The notes: a model not told the origin generated them from the letters alone. Positions 45,628 through 54,930 are shown, counted from the first letter of the stretch. The stretch is DNA of 64,000 bases from Rhizobium sp. Root483D2 (GCF_001426685.1 NZ_LMFB01000006.1:73454-137453); one strand, 5' to 3'. Translations and numbers: made by a program.

Positions 45628-45880
45628 GCTGACGGAGGAAGCACTCCGGCAGCTGGAAAAGATGGGACGTTCCAATGCTGTTCGGATCCGGGAGTACTTG
45701 CGAAAGCGCGTTGCAACGCTCGATAATCCGCGTTTGCTGGGAAAACCGTTGCAAGGCCGTGCGCTTGGCCATCTCTGGCGTTACAGGGTGGGCGATTTCC
45801 GGGTTTTGGGTGAATTGCGCGACACTCAACTCGTCGTACTCGTTGTCGAGATCGGGCATCGGCGTGAAATATACAGATGA
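45611..45880 (+). CDS. RelE/ParE-superfamily toxin
   Basis: An 89-residue toxin of the RelE fold: [17 protein letters not shown] at the start, [30 protein letters not shown] in the middle and a C-terminal [12 protein letters not shown], the normal RelE ending with the catalytic Arg/Tyr region. No ATG is available near the expected start; TTG at 45611 gives the usual N-terminus, TTG at 45599 a slightly longer one. RelE toxins cut mRNA in the ribosome A site. Confidence 0.85.
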   Translation: MVWTIELTEEALRQLEKMGRSNAVRIREYLRKRVATLDNPRLLGKPLQGRALGHLWRYRVGDFRVLGELRDTQLVVLVVEIGHRREIYR

Positions 45881-45901
45881 TCAGCCCTTGGTCTGGACCG
45901 C

Positions 45902-47203
45902 ATGAAACGCCTCCTCGAAGCCGAACTGATCTATGGCCGCCTGCTCGATATTTCCGAGCCGCATCTGATTGCGCGCTACAACAAGGCGCTGCAGGGGTTC
46001 GGCCTGCGCCCGACGGCGCTTGCGTCCTTTCAGATCGACATGACGGGGTTTTCGCCTGAAATCGCCGACGAGCTGGGCGATCGCGATTATCTCGATCCCA
46101 ACCGCGTCAACCGCCGCTTCATCATCATGACGCCGGATCAGGAAGAGCTGCCGGTCGTTCATACCAGCTTTTCCAACACCGCCGCCCTGATGCACGAATT
46201 TTTCGGCGCCAACAGGCGGGCGATCAATGCGGTGACGATCAAGGATGCGCTTTACGGCGAGATCGAGGATTCCGTCTCTGTCGTCAACGATATCGATGAT
46301 CTGCTCTCGATCAACGAGGTGCGGTTTCGTGTTTTGTCGGCCGAGGACATGCTTGGCAAGGCGGCCGAACTGCGCTCGCTTGTCGACCGGTTGAAGACGG
46401 TGCCGGTGGCCTGGGCTGATGATGCGCTGTTGAACCGGATGGTCGATCTGGCAAAGGTCACCGGCGATATCCGCGAAAATGCACTGGTGCCGGACAAGCT
46501 GGTCTTTCGCCACGATGCCTTCTGGGCCAATCATTTCGGCGGCGTCTATGTGTTTCTGGACGAAAAGACCACGACGGTGATCTGCGATCCCTCGGTGCCG
46601 GGTTTCCGGCGCTCAAGACCCTGGCAGGTCGGTTATATCAGCCTGTCCGACCATCAGCGCATCTATGAGTTCCTGGCCTCGACCAACCGGCTGCAATTGC
46701 CGCAGGCCTCCTGGGTGCAGGATTCAGGCCTTTATCAGCACCGCGCCGACATGGCGCTGCGCGCGCTGGTCAATCAGGCGGACCCGACGACGGATATCAA
46801 TGCGATCGATGCGATCTGGCTGCAAACCTGGATACACCGCAATTCCGCGCTGGTCTCTGCGGATGGCGTCTATCCGTTTCTGCAGACGATGATCCGCACG
46901 ATTGCGGCATCGGGCAGCATCAAGATGCAGGACGTTGCGCCGGAAAACCGCTTTCTCCTGGTGCGCGCCGCCCCCGATCATCCTGATCAGTGGCTGACAA
47001 ACCGGCTGATCGCGCAGCTTTGCCCCAGCGATTTCGTCTCGCGTTTCGTCTTTGACAAGCAGGGATTTTATGCAGCCTATGAACAATACAGCGAAAAGTT
47101 CAGGGAATATGTTGTGGCAACGCTGACCAGCACATATCTCAGGGACAAGCTGGCGTTCCGCAAACGCCTTTATGGCCTCAAGGAGGATAATACGAATGCT
47201 TGA
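45902..47203 (+). CDS. Protein of unknown function, possibly DUF6638 (cluster gene 4)
   Basis: A 433-residue cytoplasmic protein with no signal or membrane segment. It starts KRLLEAELIYGRLLDISEPHL. I recall similar sequences under the name DUF6638, but this is unverified. The C-terminal part is helical and rich in aromatic residues (KFREYVVATLTSTYLRDKL). The ATG at 45902 has a weak ribosome-binding region (TTGGTCTGG), which might reflect disturbance by the TA insertion immediately upstream. Its 3' end overlaps the DUF2333 gene by eight bases. Confidence 0.75.
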   Translation: MKRLLEAELIYGRLLDISEPHLIARYNKALQGFGLRPTALASFQIDMTGFSPEIADELGDRDYLDPNRVNRRFIIMTPDQEELPVVHTSFSNTAALMHEFFGANRRAINAVTIKDALYGEIEDSVSVVNDIDDLLSINEVRFRVLSAEDMLGKAAELRSLVDRLKTVPVAWADDALLNRMVDLAKVTGDIRENALVPDKLVFRHDAFWANHFGGVYVFLDEKTTTVICDPSVPGFRRSRPWQVGYISLSDHQRIYEFLASTNRLQLPQASWVQDSGLYQHRADMALRALVNQADPTTDINAIDAIWLQTWIHRNSALVSADGVYPFLQTMIRTIAASGSIKMQDVAPENRFLLVRAAPDHPDQWLTNRLIAQLCPSDFVSRFVFDKQGFYAAYEQYSEKFREYVVATLTSTYLRDKLAFRKRLYGLKEDNTNA

Positions 47204-48323
47204 TCCGATCGTCGCGTTTTTTCAGCGTCTGTTTGCAGCGATCGGCCGGGGCATTGGCCTGGTGGTGTCCTGGATACTTTTTCCCTTCGTCACGCTGGCT
47301 AACTGGTATGGCGGGCGGGCCTGGATCATCAAGGGGCCGATCGGCCTTGGCCTGCTTCTGTTGATCGCCCTCTACGGCTATTTCATCTGGCAGACGCAGG
47401 TCTGGACCAATTTCGATCCGGATTACCCGAACCGCTATAATCTTGCCGAGCGCAAGAACGATGCGGGTCTTCCTGTCAGGGTGGCGGCTGGCCAGACGGC
47501 GCCGGCCAATGCCTGCGAGCGTTCGGCGATCGTCGATGTCACCGCCGATCTGATCGACTATAATGTCAATCAGAACGCCTGGATCTCATCGATGGTGCTG
47601 TTTAAGGCCGGGCTGTTCGGGATGGACTGGGACCGCACGCCATGGCTCGACAACAAGGCGTCGTTCCAGCGGGGCGTCAACGAGGCAGTGCGCCGCACGA
47701 CGGTCGAACTCGTCGATTCTCTGGTGCGCATGCGCGGCACCTCCGGCATCAATCCGCAGCTGCAGAGCGTACGCAGCAAGATGCAGTATGAGGAAACCAA
47801 CTGGTATTTCGGCCTGTCGCCCTTCGGCTTCCTGACGCCGACGCCGACACAATATCGTGCCGCATTGGCAGATCTTCGCAGCTTCAATGAGCAGCTGGCC
47901 ACCTGTGCTGCCACCTTCGACGCCCGCGCCGACAATTTCCTGGAATTCATGGACCGCGTGTCGAGCTCGATCGGCAGCACGTCTGCGATGTTGCGCGAGC
48001 GTTCCGAGAATTATAATGGCGGCTGGTTCGATACGCGTGCGGATGACCGCTTCTGGTTCGCTTATGGCCAGCTCTACGGCTATTACGGCATCCTGACGGC
48101 CACCGGTGCCGATTTTGACGGCGTCATCAACCAGCGCGGCTTGGCGCCGATCTGGAACGAGAGCATCAAGCAGATGCGCGCTGCCCTGCGCATTCAGCCG
48201 CTGATCATTTCCAACGGCCAGGAAGACGGCTGGATCATGCCGACGCATCTGGCAACACTCGGCTTTTACGTTCTCAGGGTGCGCTCGAACCTTGTCGAAA
48301 TGCGCGACATCCTCGCCCGCTAA
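47196..48323 (+). CDS. DUF2333 family membrane-anchored protein (cluster gene 5)
   Basis: A 375-residue protein with hydrophobic N-terminal segments ([17 protein letters not shown] and [19 protein letters not shown], ending near residue 70) and a large hydrophilic C-terminal domain that probably faces the periplasm. The pattern corresponds to DUF2333, a family without known function. ATG 47196 has AGGAGG nine bases upstream; the frame is open from 47172. It overlaps gene 4 by eight bases and ends the cluster at a strong terminator. Confidence 0.85.
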   Translation: MLDPIVAFFQRLFAAIGRGIGLVVSWILFPFVTLANWYGGRAWIIKGPIGLGLLLLIALYGYFIWQTQVWTNFDPDYPNRYNLAERKNDAGLPVRVAAGQTAPANACERSAIVDVTADLIDYNVNQNAWISSMVLFKAGLFGMDWDRTPWLDNKASFQRGVNEAVRRTTVELVDSLVRMRGTSGINPQLQSVRSKMQYEETNWYFGLSPFGFLTPTPTQYRAALADLRSFNEQLATCAATFDARADNFLEFMDRVSSSIGSTSAMLRERSENYNGGWFDTRADDRFWFAYGQLYGYYGILTATGADFDGVINQRGLAPIWNESIKQMRAALRIQPLIISNGQEDGWIMPTHLATLGFYVLRVRSNLVEMRDILAR

Positions 48324-48341
48324 GTCCAGACAGCATCTTGG

Positions 48342-48372
48342 AGACGGAGGAACCACGTTCCTCCGTCTTTTT
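48342..48372 (+). terminator. Strong intrinsic terminator ending the five-gene cluster
   Basis: AGACGGAGGAAC and GTTCCTCCGTCT form a perfect 12-bp stem with a 3-base loop, directly followed by TTTT. It lies 18 bp after the DUF2333 stop and separates the cluster from fhs. Confidence 0.92.
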
Positions 48373-48505
48373 GTCTGATTTTCCAGAAAACCACCGATTT
48401 TCTGCGTTTTCCCGCTTCACTTCCCAACAAAATGATGGAAAGCGCCGCCGCTTCGCGCTCATATGCTCTCAGACCAAGAAAAAGGTGGAACGGGAGAGAC
48501 ACCAT

Positions 48506-50185
48506 ATGGCCGACGTGAAATCCGATATCGAAATTGCCCGCGCAGCGACGAAAAAGCCGATCCTGGAGGTCGGTGCCAAGCTTGGAATTCCACCCGAACA
48601 TCTGCTTCCCTACGGCCATGACAAGGCCAAGATCAGCGCCGACTTCATCGCGCAGCAGAAGGGCCGGCCTGACGGGCGGCTGATCCTGGTGACTGCGATC
48701 AATCCGACGCCGGCCGGTGAAGGCAAGACCACCACCACGGTCGGCCTTGGTGATGGCCTCAGCCGCATCGGCAAGAAGGCGGTCGTCTGCATCCGTGAGG
48801 CGTCGCTTGGCCCCTGTTTCGGCGTCAAGGGCGGGGCAGCCGGCGGCGGTTATGCGCAGGTGGTGCCGATGGAGGACATCAACCTGCATTTCACCGGCGA
48901 TTTTCATGCGATCACGTCCGCCCACAATCTGTTGTCGGCGCTGATCGACAATCATATCTACTGGGGCAACGAGCAGAATATCGACATCCGCCGTGTCGCC
49001 TGGCGCCGGGTGATGGACATGAATGACCGCGGCCTTCGCCATATTGTCGGCTCGCTCGGCGGCGTGGCCAATGGTTTTCCGCGCGAAACCGGGTTCGATA
49101 TCACCGTTGCCTCCGAAGTGATGGCGATCCTGTGTCTGGCCACCGATCTCAAGGATCTTGAAAAGCGCCTCGGCGATATCATCATCGCCTACCGCCGCGA
49201 CAAGACGCCGGTCTTTGCCCGCGACATCAAGGCGGATGGGGCGATGACCGTTCTGCTCAAGGACGCGATGCAGCCGAATATCGTCCAGACGCTGGAAAAC
49301 AACCCTGCCTTCGTGCATGGCGGCCCGTTTGCCAATATTGCCCATGGCTGCAATTCGGTGGTGGCGACGACGACGGCGCTGAAGCTGGCTGATTATGTCG
49401 TGACCGAAGCCGGTTTCGGGGCCGATCTCGGCGCGGAAAAATTCTTCGACATCAAATGCCGCAAGGCCGGGCTGAAGCCGGATGCGGCTGTGATCGTCGC
49501 CACCGCCAGGGCGATGAAGATGAATGGCGGCGTCAAGAAGGAGGATCTTGGCCAGGAGAATGTCGATGCCGTCCGCAAGGGCTGCTCCAATCTCGGCCGC
49601 CATATTCAAAACGTCAAGAAGTTCGGCGTGCCCGTCGTGGTGGCGATAAACCATTTCACGCTGGATACGGAAGCCGAGATCAAGGCAATCAAGGACTATG
49701 TCGCCACGCTTGGCGCGGAAGCGATCTTATGCCGGCATTGGGCCGAGGGGTCGGCCGGGATCGAGGAACTGGCCCGCAAGGTCGTGGCGCTGGCTGAAAG
49801 CGGCCGCTCGCAGTTCTCGCCGCTTTATCCCGACGAGATGCCACTGTTCAAGAAGATCGAGACGATCGCCAAAGATATCTATCACGCCGACGCCGTCATC
49901 GCCGACAAGTCGGTGCGCGACCAATTGCGGACCTGGGAGGAGCAGGGTTACGGCCATCTGCCGGTCTGCATGGCCAAGACCCAGTATTCGTTCTCGACCG
50001 ACCCGAACCTGCGCGGCGCGCCAACCGGCCACACCGTTCCGATCCGCGAGGTGCGGCTATCGGCCGGGGCTGGCTTCATCGTTGTCATCACCGGCGAGAT
50101 CATGACCATGCCGGGCCTGCCACGGGTGCCGTCGTCGGAGAAAATCTTCCTCAACGCGGATGGGTTTATCGAGGGGCTCTTTTAG
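48506..50185 (+). CDS. fhs: Formate-tetrahydrofolate ligase
   Basis: Joins formate and tetrahydrofolate with ATP to give 10-formyl-THF in one-carbon metabolism. The 559-residue length is normal. Signatures are [18 protein letters not shown] (P-loop), [18 protein letters not shown] and [19 protein letters not shown]. The ATG at 48506 has GGGAGAG upstream; the longer open frame would run into the preceding terminator. Confidence 0.96.
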   Translation: MADVKSDIEIARAATKKPILEVGAKLGIPPEHLLPYGHDKAKISADFIAQQKGRPDGRLILVTAINPTPAGEGKTTTTVGLGDGLSRIGKKAVVCIREASLGPCFGVKGGAAGGGYAQVVPMEDINLHFTGDFHAITSAHNLLSALIDNHIYWGNEQNIDIRRVAWRRVMDMNDRGLRHIVGSLGGVANGFPRETGFDITVASEVMAILCLATDLKDLEKRLGDIIIAYRRDKTPVFARDIKADGAMTVLLKDAMQPNIVQTLENNPAFVHGGPFANIAHGCNSVVATTTALKLADYVVTEAGFGADLGAEKFFDIKCRKAGLKPDAAVIVATARAMKMNGGVKKEDLGQENVDAVRKGCSNLGRHIQNVKKFGVPVVVAINHFTLDTEAEIKAIKDYVATLGAEAILCRHWAEGSAGIEELARKVVALAESGRSQFSPLYPDEMPLFKKIETIAKDIYHADAVIADKSVRDQLRTWEEQGYGHLPVCMAKTQYSFSTDPNLRGAPTGHTVPIREVRLSAGAGFIVVITGEIMTMPGLPRVPSSEKIFLNADGFIEGLF

Positions 50186-50196
50186 CACTAGCGAGG

Positions 50197-50233
50197 CACC
50201 CGGAGGGGCGGCGAATGCCGGTTCCTCCGGGTG
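50197..50233 (+). terminator. Branched hairpin after fhs
   Basis: CACCCGGAGG (50197-50206) and CCTCCGGGTG (50224-50233) form a 10-bp stem, with an inner CGGC-GAAT-GCCG hairpin in the loop. It is 12 bp past the fhs stop; no T-run follows. Confidence 0.6.
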
Positions 50234-50244
50234 TAACGCGGCGC

Positions 50245-50754
50245 TCAGCCATAGGGGCCGAGATAATCGATCTTGCCAACGGCGACGCCCTGGTTGCGCA
50301 GGATGTCGTGCGCCGTTGTGACGTGGAAGAAGAAGTTCGGCAGGGCGAATTTCAAGACATAGTCATCGCCGGCAAAGGTAAAGCTGAGCTTGCCGAAGGT
50401 GACCGCGACGTCCCTGGTGTCGCTGCCCTCCAGATCGGACGGTTTGACAGTCTCCAGATAGGCGATCGTCTTGGCGATGCGTTCGCGCAGTTCGGAAAAA
50501 TTCTTCTCGTCATCCGGAAAGCCGGGGGCTGCGACGCCGGTGAGGCGGCCGATGGTGTTTTTCGAGGTGTCGCTGACGCGCTGGATCTGGGCAGACAATG
50601 GCAGCATATCCGGCGCAAGCCGCGCGTTGAACAGGTCGTCCAGCGGAATTTTCTGCTTGGCTGCGTGCGATTCCGCCTTGTCGAGCAGCCCGGCGAGGAT
50701 GTTGAGGCCGCGGATGAAGACGGGAACCGAGAGTTTGAACATGGAGACGGACAT
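50245..50754 (-). CDS. DUF1993 family protein
   Basis: A 169-residue helical protein of the DUF1993 family, related in fold to DinB-type four-helix proteins. It starts SVSMFKLSVPVFIRGLNILAGLLDKAE; conserved family parts are ARLAPDMLPLSAQIQRVSDTSK, LPNFFFHVTTAHDILRNQGV and the C-terminal KIDYLG. AAAGGA precedes the ATG. No function is known. Convergent with fhs. Confidence 0.85.
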   Translation of the reverse strand: MSVSMFKLSVPVFIRGLNILAGLLDKAESHAAKQKIPLDDLFNARLAPDMLPLSAQIQRVSDTSKNTIGRLTGVAAPGFPDDEKNFSELRERIAKTIAYLETVKPSDLEGSDTRDVAVTFGKLSFTFAGDDYVLKFALPNFFFHVTTAHDILRNQGVAVGKIDYLGPYG

Positions 50755-50872
50755 TGAAAATCCTTTGAACGGAGGCCGTGAGTGGTCCGGATGTCTTCAG
50801 CAAGTGGGACGTCGCCAGGCCTTGGGCAAGATGCGTCACTCGTTTTCTGCGGCTACGGCTAAGTCTAAGCCG

Positions 50873-51748
50873 CTAGCGGCAATACCTGTACCCGCCTTTG
50901 CGCTCGATTACGTCGAAATGCAGATGGTTTTCATGGGCCTCATCGCTGCCGGGATCGAGCACGGTTTCGAAATAGAGGCAGCCCGTCGCCGTCACCGCGC
51001 GCTGGAAGGCTCCGGCCAAAGTCGAATCCTCGTCGCGCGGCTGGATTTCGATCGACTTGCCGTTCTTGAAAGTGAAAGAGGCGATGTCGATGGCGTTGCC
51101 GCGCGCATGCTCGGAAATCTTGCCGGTCTTGGCGTTGTTGCGCAGGCGGCAGATATAACTCGATGCCTGGTTGATCGTGGTGAGTTCTCCCTCGCTTTCA
51201 AGCGCAACCTTGGCTGCCGGCAGAACCGCATCCTTGGTCCAGCGTGCCAGTTCCAGCGCCGTCTCGCATCGCATTGTGCCTTCTGGCTTCAGCGTGATGC
51301 CGGGCAGGACGGTCGATAGCGTCAACGGCTTGTCGATGCCGCACCCTCTGCCGTCATCGATCCGCGGCACTTCTTTGAACACAGCGCCGATGGCCTTCAG
51401 GTCTACGAGGCAAGCGGCATAGTCCTTCCCGTCCTCGGGCTTGATCGTCAGCACCGGTTCCTGCGGCTTCTGATCGGCCGCAGGCTTTGCGTCCACCGGG
51501 TTTTCAGGCTTTGCCTCGCTTGCTGGCGCCTTTCCGTCTTCCTTTGTCTGCGGCTTTTCGTCCGGCTTGACCTCAGGCTTTGTCTCCTCCGGTTTGACGT
51601 CTGGCTTTTCCTGCGGCGTTGCGACCGTCGTTCCCTGGTCCGGTTCAACTGCGGCGGGCTTTTTTTCCGGGACGGGTCCGTTTTCAGGAAGGCCGGCACC
51701 CGCCAGCAGGACGAGGGAAAGCAAGGGGGCAAGCAATCGAAGAGTCAT
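50873..51748 (-). CDS. Extensin-like C-terminal domain protein, secreted
   Basis: A 291-residue exported protein. The N-terminus is a signal/lipid-like segment (LLAPLLSLVLLAGAG). Residues about 25-95 are a low-complexity Pro/Lys/Glu linker with repeated KPE/KPD units. The C-terminal domain (YAACLVDLKAIGAVF, HARGNAIDIASFTFKNG, HENHLHFDVIERKGGYRYCR) is the bacterial extensin-like family with conserved Cys and His residues, related to the LAS/D-Ala-D-Ala peptidase type and so perhaps a peptidoglycan enzyme. Confidence 0.87.
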   Translation of the reverse strand: MTLRLLAPLLSLVLLAGAGLPENGPVPEKKPAAVEPDQGTTVATPQEKPDVKPEETKPEVKPDEKPQTKEDGKAPASEAKPENPVDAKPAADQKPQEPVLTIKPEDGKDYAACLVDLKAIGAVFKEVPRIDDGRGCGIDKPLTLSTVLPGITLKPEGTMRCETALELARWTKDAVLPAAKVALESEGELTTINQASSYICRLRNNAKTGKISEHARGNAIDIASFTFKNGKSIEIQPRDEDSTLAGAFQRAVTATGCLYFETVLDPGSDEAHENHLHFDVIERKGGYRYCR

Positions 51749-52050
51749 GAAAAAGTCTCCGGTTCTGCCGGGGGCGGCAGGGGTTCGAATTCACAACGCA
51801 TTCGGGCAGGAAAGGGTTGCATCCTTGCTGCAGGATGCCGGATCGTTGCCAAATCGAAACACATCCTGCGCAGAGAGGGGAAATCTGACAAAACTGAGAC
51901 AATTATTTGTTGACAATAAGTGTCATGTTTTCTAACCGATGCTGACAGGCAGTTCCTCGCGGCTGCTCCCCGAATGCTTCGTTGCCCAGCCAGCCCCTTG
52001 AGCAGATCGCCTCAGCAGCCAGCCCGGTAAATTCATCAAAGGATTGATCC
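51749..52050. other. Intergenic region with divergent promoters
   Basis: A 302-bp gap between the extensin-like gene (minus) and the TonB receptor gene (plus). It holds an iron-box-like palindrome at 51911-51925 with a TTGACA hexamer overlapping it at 51910-51915. A GGTTCGAATTC string at about 51783 resembles a tRNA T-loop but no tRNA cloverleaf can be drawn. Nothing else was recognised. Confidence 0.7.
51911..51925 (+). promoter_or_regulatory. RirA/IRO-box-like site upstream of the hemin receptor
   Basis: The site reads TGACA-ATAAG-TGTCA, a perfect 5-bp inverted repeat that also fits the rhizobial IRO-box pattern TGA-N9-TCA bound by RirA, as I recall it. It overlaps a TTGACA -35-like hexamer and lies 126 bp before the receptor ATG. 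This predicts repression under iron-replete conditions. Confidence 0.6.
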
Positions 52051-54297
52051 ATGATTACCCGGCATCACTGCGCGGCGCTTTTGGCATGCGCGGCGTTTTC
52101 TTCCGTCACCCTTGTTCCCTATGTTTCGTTTGCGCAGGACGCCGCCGCTACGACGACGGCAACGGATGCGGAGGAGGCTGGTACCACGCTGAAAAAGATC
52201 GTGGTCAAAGGTCCCCGCAGCACGACGACGGCGCCGGTGGGCAGCATCGCAGACACGCCTTTGGCGACCGAAATCAGTGAAAAGACCATTGAGGAAAAGC
52301 AGGTCACGGATCTCGACGATCTCGGCCGTAGCGTCGATGCGGGGATCAATTCGTCGCGCGCCGATGCCGGCATCAACCTGCGCGGTCTTTCTGGTCCCCG
52401 GATTATTACGGTTATCGACGGAATACCGATCCCCTATCTCTCCAACAGCGTGCGCCAGGGTGCGTTTCAAACCATCAATGCCAATGGCGCCGGCGACACG
52501 TTCGATTTCTCCTCGCTCTCAGCGCTCGATGTCGTGCGTGGCGCGGATTCGAGCCGGGGCGGTTCTGGCATGCTCGGCGGCGCGATCGTGCTGCGCACGC
52601 TTGAGCCCGACGATCTCATCGGAGAGGGCCGCGATTGGGGCGGTATCGTCAAATCGGTCTATGACAGCGAAGACAACAGCCTTGCGGGCTCGATTGCCGC
52701 CGCGAAGCGCTTCGGCAATACCTCGGTCCTGTTTCAGGGCGGCTATCGCAAGGGCCATGAGCGCGACAATCAGGGAAGCGTCGACAGCTATGGCAATACG
52801 CGTACGGAGGCAAACCCCGGCGATTTCGATCAGAGCAACCTGCTCTTCAAGGTCCGTCAGCAGCTGGAAGGCGGACACCGCATCGGTTTGACCGCAGAGA
52901 ATTTCCGCCGCGATGCGAATTTCGATCAGAGGACCGAGCAGGGGGCTCCGCGAGCCTATGCCATCGGCAACTATGACAGCTTTGAAGACCGGGCGCGCAA
53001 GCGCGTGTCGCTCGACTACGACTACGAAGCCTTGTCATCCGACGATGCTTTTCGCGCGGCACGCGCGACCCTCTACTGGCAGGAGCTGGAACGCTCATCC
53101 GGCTCGGGCGGCAGCACGGTTGCCAATGTGCCCTATGGCCGCGACAATACGATCAGCAACAAGACCATCGGTTTCAGCGGCAGCGCCACCAGGGACTTCG
53201 AATATGGCGGCTTCGATCATTCGGTGACCGTCGGGCTCGATGTCGCCCGCTCGAAATGGAACCAGTACACGTGGGCTCTATGCCCGACGCCGGTCAGTTG
53301 CCCGACCTTGAACAATCAGTCCGAAATTCCGGATGTCACCAGCACGACCGTTGGTGCGGTTCTCGAAGACCGCATTTCCATGGGCGAGAGCGCCTTTGCC
53401 CTGACGCCCGGACTGCGGTTCGACTGGTTTGACTATAATCCGTCCATCAATAGTGGTTTCGCCAACAATCCTGGCGCGCCCGTATTCGGAACGCCGAAAG
53501 ACCGCGATGGCGCCCGTATTTCGCCGAAACTTCTGGCGACCTACGACCTGACGCCGGATGTCGAATTGTTTGCCCAATGGTCGATGGCGTACCGCGCGCC
53601 GACGGTGGATGAACTTTACAGCCGCTTCTACAATCCACGTGGCAACTATGCCCAGCTCGGCAATCCCGACCTGAAGCCGGAAACCGGCAACGGCATCGAG
53701 ATCGGGACGAATTTTGAGGCGGGTGGCGTGATCGGGCGCGTTGCCGCGTTCCACAACGTCTACGACAACTTCATCGAGACCGTCACCACGGTCAATCCGA
53801 GCACGGGCATCATGGAGTTTAATTACACCAATGTCAGCAGCGTGCGGATTTCCGGTATCGAGCTCAGTGCGGTCAAGGCCTTCGACAACGGCTTCAACGT
53901 CCATGGTTCGCTGGCCTATGCCTATGGGAAGAACCAGGACACCGATGCGCGCCTGCGTTCGGTTGCTCCGTTCAAGGCAATTATCGGGGCCGGCTACAGC
54001 CAGGATACGTTCGGGGTCGATCTTTCGATGACGGCGTCTTCCGCCATGCCGGATGACGATGTCGCCACCACCTTCGATGCGCCAGGCTATGGTATCGTCG
54101 ATATGACGGGGTGGTGGACGCCGGAGGCCGTTTCCGGGCTTCGCGTTCAGGCGGGCGTCTACAATATTTTCGACAAGAAATATTTCAACGCACTGGGCGT
54201 GCGGGACGTCAATCTGGCAGCGGCAAGCTCGCAGCCCCGCGACTTCTATTCGGAGCCGGGCCGGACCTTCAAGGTGTCGCTGACGAAGCGTTTCTAA
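52051..54297 (+). CDS. TonB-dependent hemin/hemoglobin-type outer membrane receptor
   Basis: A 748-residue outer-membrane receptor. A signal peptide (CAALLACAAFSSVTLVPYVSFAQ) is followed by a TonB box region (LKKIVVKG), the plug domain (VTDLDDLGRSVDAGINSSRADAGINLRGLSG, in pieces) and a 22-strand barrel ending in a terminal aromatic (VSLTKRF). The FRAP/NPNL-like hemin motifs are AYRAPTVDELY and NPDLKPETG. Rhizobial ShmR/HmuR is the closest type. The hmuSTUV transport genes are not adjacent. An iron-box lies upstream. Confidence 0.9.
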   Translation: MITRHHCAALLACAAFSSVTLVPYVSFAQDAAATTTATDAEEAGTTLKKIVVKGPRSTTTAPVGSIADTPLATEISEKTIEEKQVTDLDDLGRSVDAGINSSRADAGINLRGLSGPRIITVIDGIPIPYLSNSVRQGAFQTINANGAGDTFDFSSLSALDVVRGADSSRGGSGMLGGAIVLRTLEPDDLIGEGRDWGGIVKSVYDSEDNSLAGSIAAAKRFGNTSVLFQGGYRKGHERDNQGSVDSYGNTRTEANPGDFDQSNLLFKVRQQLEGGHRIGLTAENFRRDANFDQRTEQGAPRAYAIGNYDSFEDRARKRVSLDYDYEALSSDDAFRAARATLYWQELERSSGSGGSTVANVPYGRDNTISNKTIGFSGSATRDFEYGGFDHSVTVGLDVARSKWNQYTWALCPTPVSCPTLNNQSEIPDVTSTTVGAVLEDRISMGESAFALTPGLRFDWFDYNPSINSGFANNPGAPVFGTPKDRDGARISPKLLATYDLTPDVELFAQWSMAYRAPTVDELYSRFYNPRGNYAQLGNPDLKPETGNGIEIGTNFEAGGVIGRVAAFHNVYDNFIETVTTVNPSTGIMEFNYTNVSSVRISGIELSAVKAFDNGFNVHGSLAYAYGKNQDTDARLRSVAPFKAIIGAGYSQDTFGVDLSMTASSAMPDDDVATTFDAPGYGIVDMTGWWTPEAVSGLRVQAGVYNIFDKKYFNALGVRDVNLAAASSQPRDFYSEPGRTFKVSLTKRF

Positions 54298-54328
54298 CCT
54301 TCAGGCTCATGCCATCACGCTGATATCC

Positions 54329-54359
54329 GGGAGCGGCCAATCAAGGCCGCTCCCTTTTT
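54329..54359 (+). terminator. Intrinsic terminator after the hemin receptor gene
   Basis: GGGAGCGGCC and GGCCGCTCCC form a perfect 10-bp stem with a 6-base loop followed by five T residues. Confidence 0.9.
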
Positions 54360-54374
54360 CGTGCCAAATCCCAG

Positions 54375-54403
54375 TTGACAAAGTGCATATGCACATTTAT
54401 ATC
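54375..54403 (+). promoter_or_regulatory. marR promoter with embedded operator; predicted leaderless start
   Basis: TTGACA (54375-54380), 17-bp spacer and TATATC (54398-54403) form a near-consensus promoter. The perfect 12-bp palindrome GTGCATATGCAC (54383-54394) lies inside the spacer. The predicted start of transcription, seven bases after the -10 box, is the A of the marR ATG at 54410. Confidence 0.75.
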
Positions 54404-54409
54404 CAACCT

Positions 54410-54844
54410 ATGACAACGCAATCGTCCATCACCACCTGCAACTGCTTTGCCATCCGCCAGGCTGCCCGCTTCGTGTCGCAGCTTTACGAGCGGCATTATG
54501 CGCGGGCAGGGATCACGGCGGCGCAGTTTTCATTGCTGGTCGCTATCGCCGAAGCGGGAAAGGCCGGGATGGCTGAAATTGCCGAGGCGATGGTCATGGA
54601 CCGCACGACATTGGTGCGGGCGCTGAAGCCGCTGGAGCGCGACGGTTACGTAGTGAGCGAGCCGGAAGGCAAGGGATCGCGCAAGCTGCTTTTGACGCTG
54701 TCGGCCAGTGGCCAACAGAAACTGTCGGAAGGCGTCGAATGCTGGAAAGCGGCGCAGGCCGAATATGTGGAGCTTGTCGGCGCCGAGCGTGCCGACACCC
54801 TTCGCGACATGCTTCTTGCCATCCCAACCGGCAAGGCAGCCTGA
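54410..54844 (+). CDS. MarR-family transcriptional regulator
   Basis: A 144-residue winged-helix regulator: NCFAIRQAARFVSQLYERHYARAGITAAQFSLL at the start, then MAEIAEAMVMDRTTLVRALKPLERDGYV as the recognition helix region. The ATG at 54410 is chosen because the longer frame would start inside the operator (GTG at 54383). There is no ribosome-binding site. The same palindrome occurs before the SDR gene downstream, so this protein probably represses both. Ligand unknown. Confidence 0.88.
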   Translation: MTTQSSITTCNCFAIRQAARFVSQLYERHYARAGITAAQFSLLVAIAEAGKAGMAEIAEAMVMDRTTLVRALKPLERDGYVVSEPEGKGSRKLLLTLSASGQQKLSEGVECWKAAQAEYVELVGAERADTLRDMLLAIPTGKAA

Positions 54845-54899
54845 CAATACGCATGATCTCAAGCCGGATCATTCCCCAGCTTTTTCAACACTCAAAATA

Positions 54900-54911
54900 G
54901 TGCATATGCAC
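54900..54911. promoter_or_regulatory. Second copy of the MarR palindrome, before the SDR gene
   Basis: GTGCATATGCAC, identical over 12 bp to the palindrome in the marR promoter and sharing the following AT, lies 19 bp before the SDR ATG. Two copies flanking the marR gene strongly suggest both are the MarR operator. Confidence 0.75.
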
Positions 54912-54930
54912 ATCAAACAGGAAAACCATC

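Noticed and set aside
51775..51795. GGTTCGAATTC resembling a tRNA T-loop
   Set aside because: No acceptor stem, anticodon arm or CCA context could be found around it.
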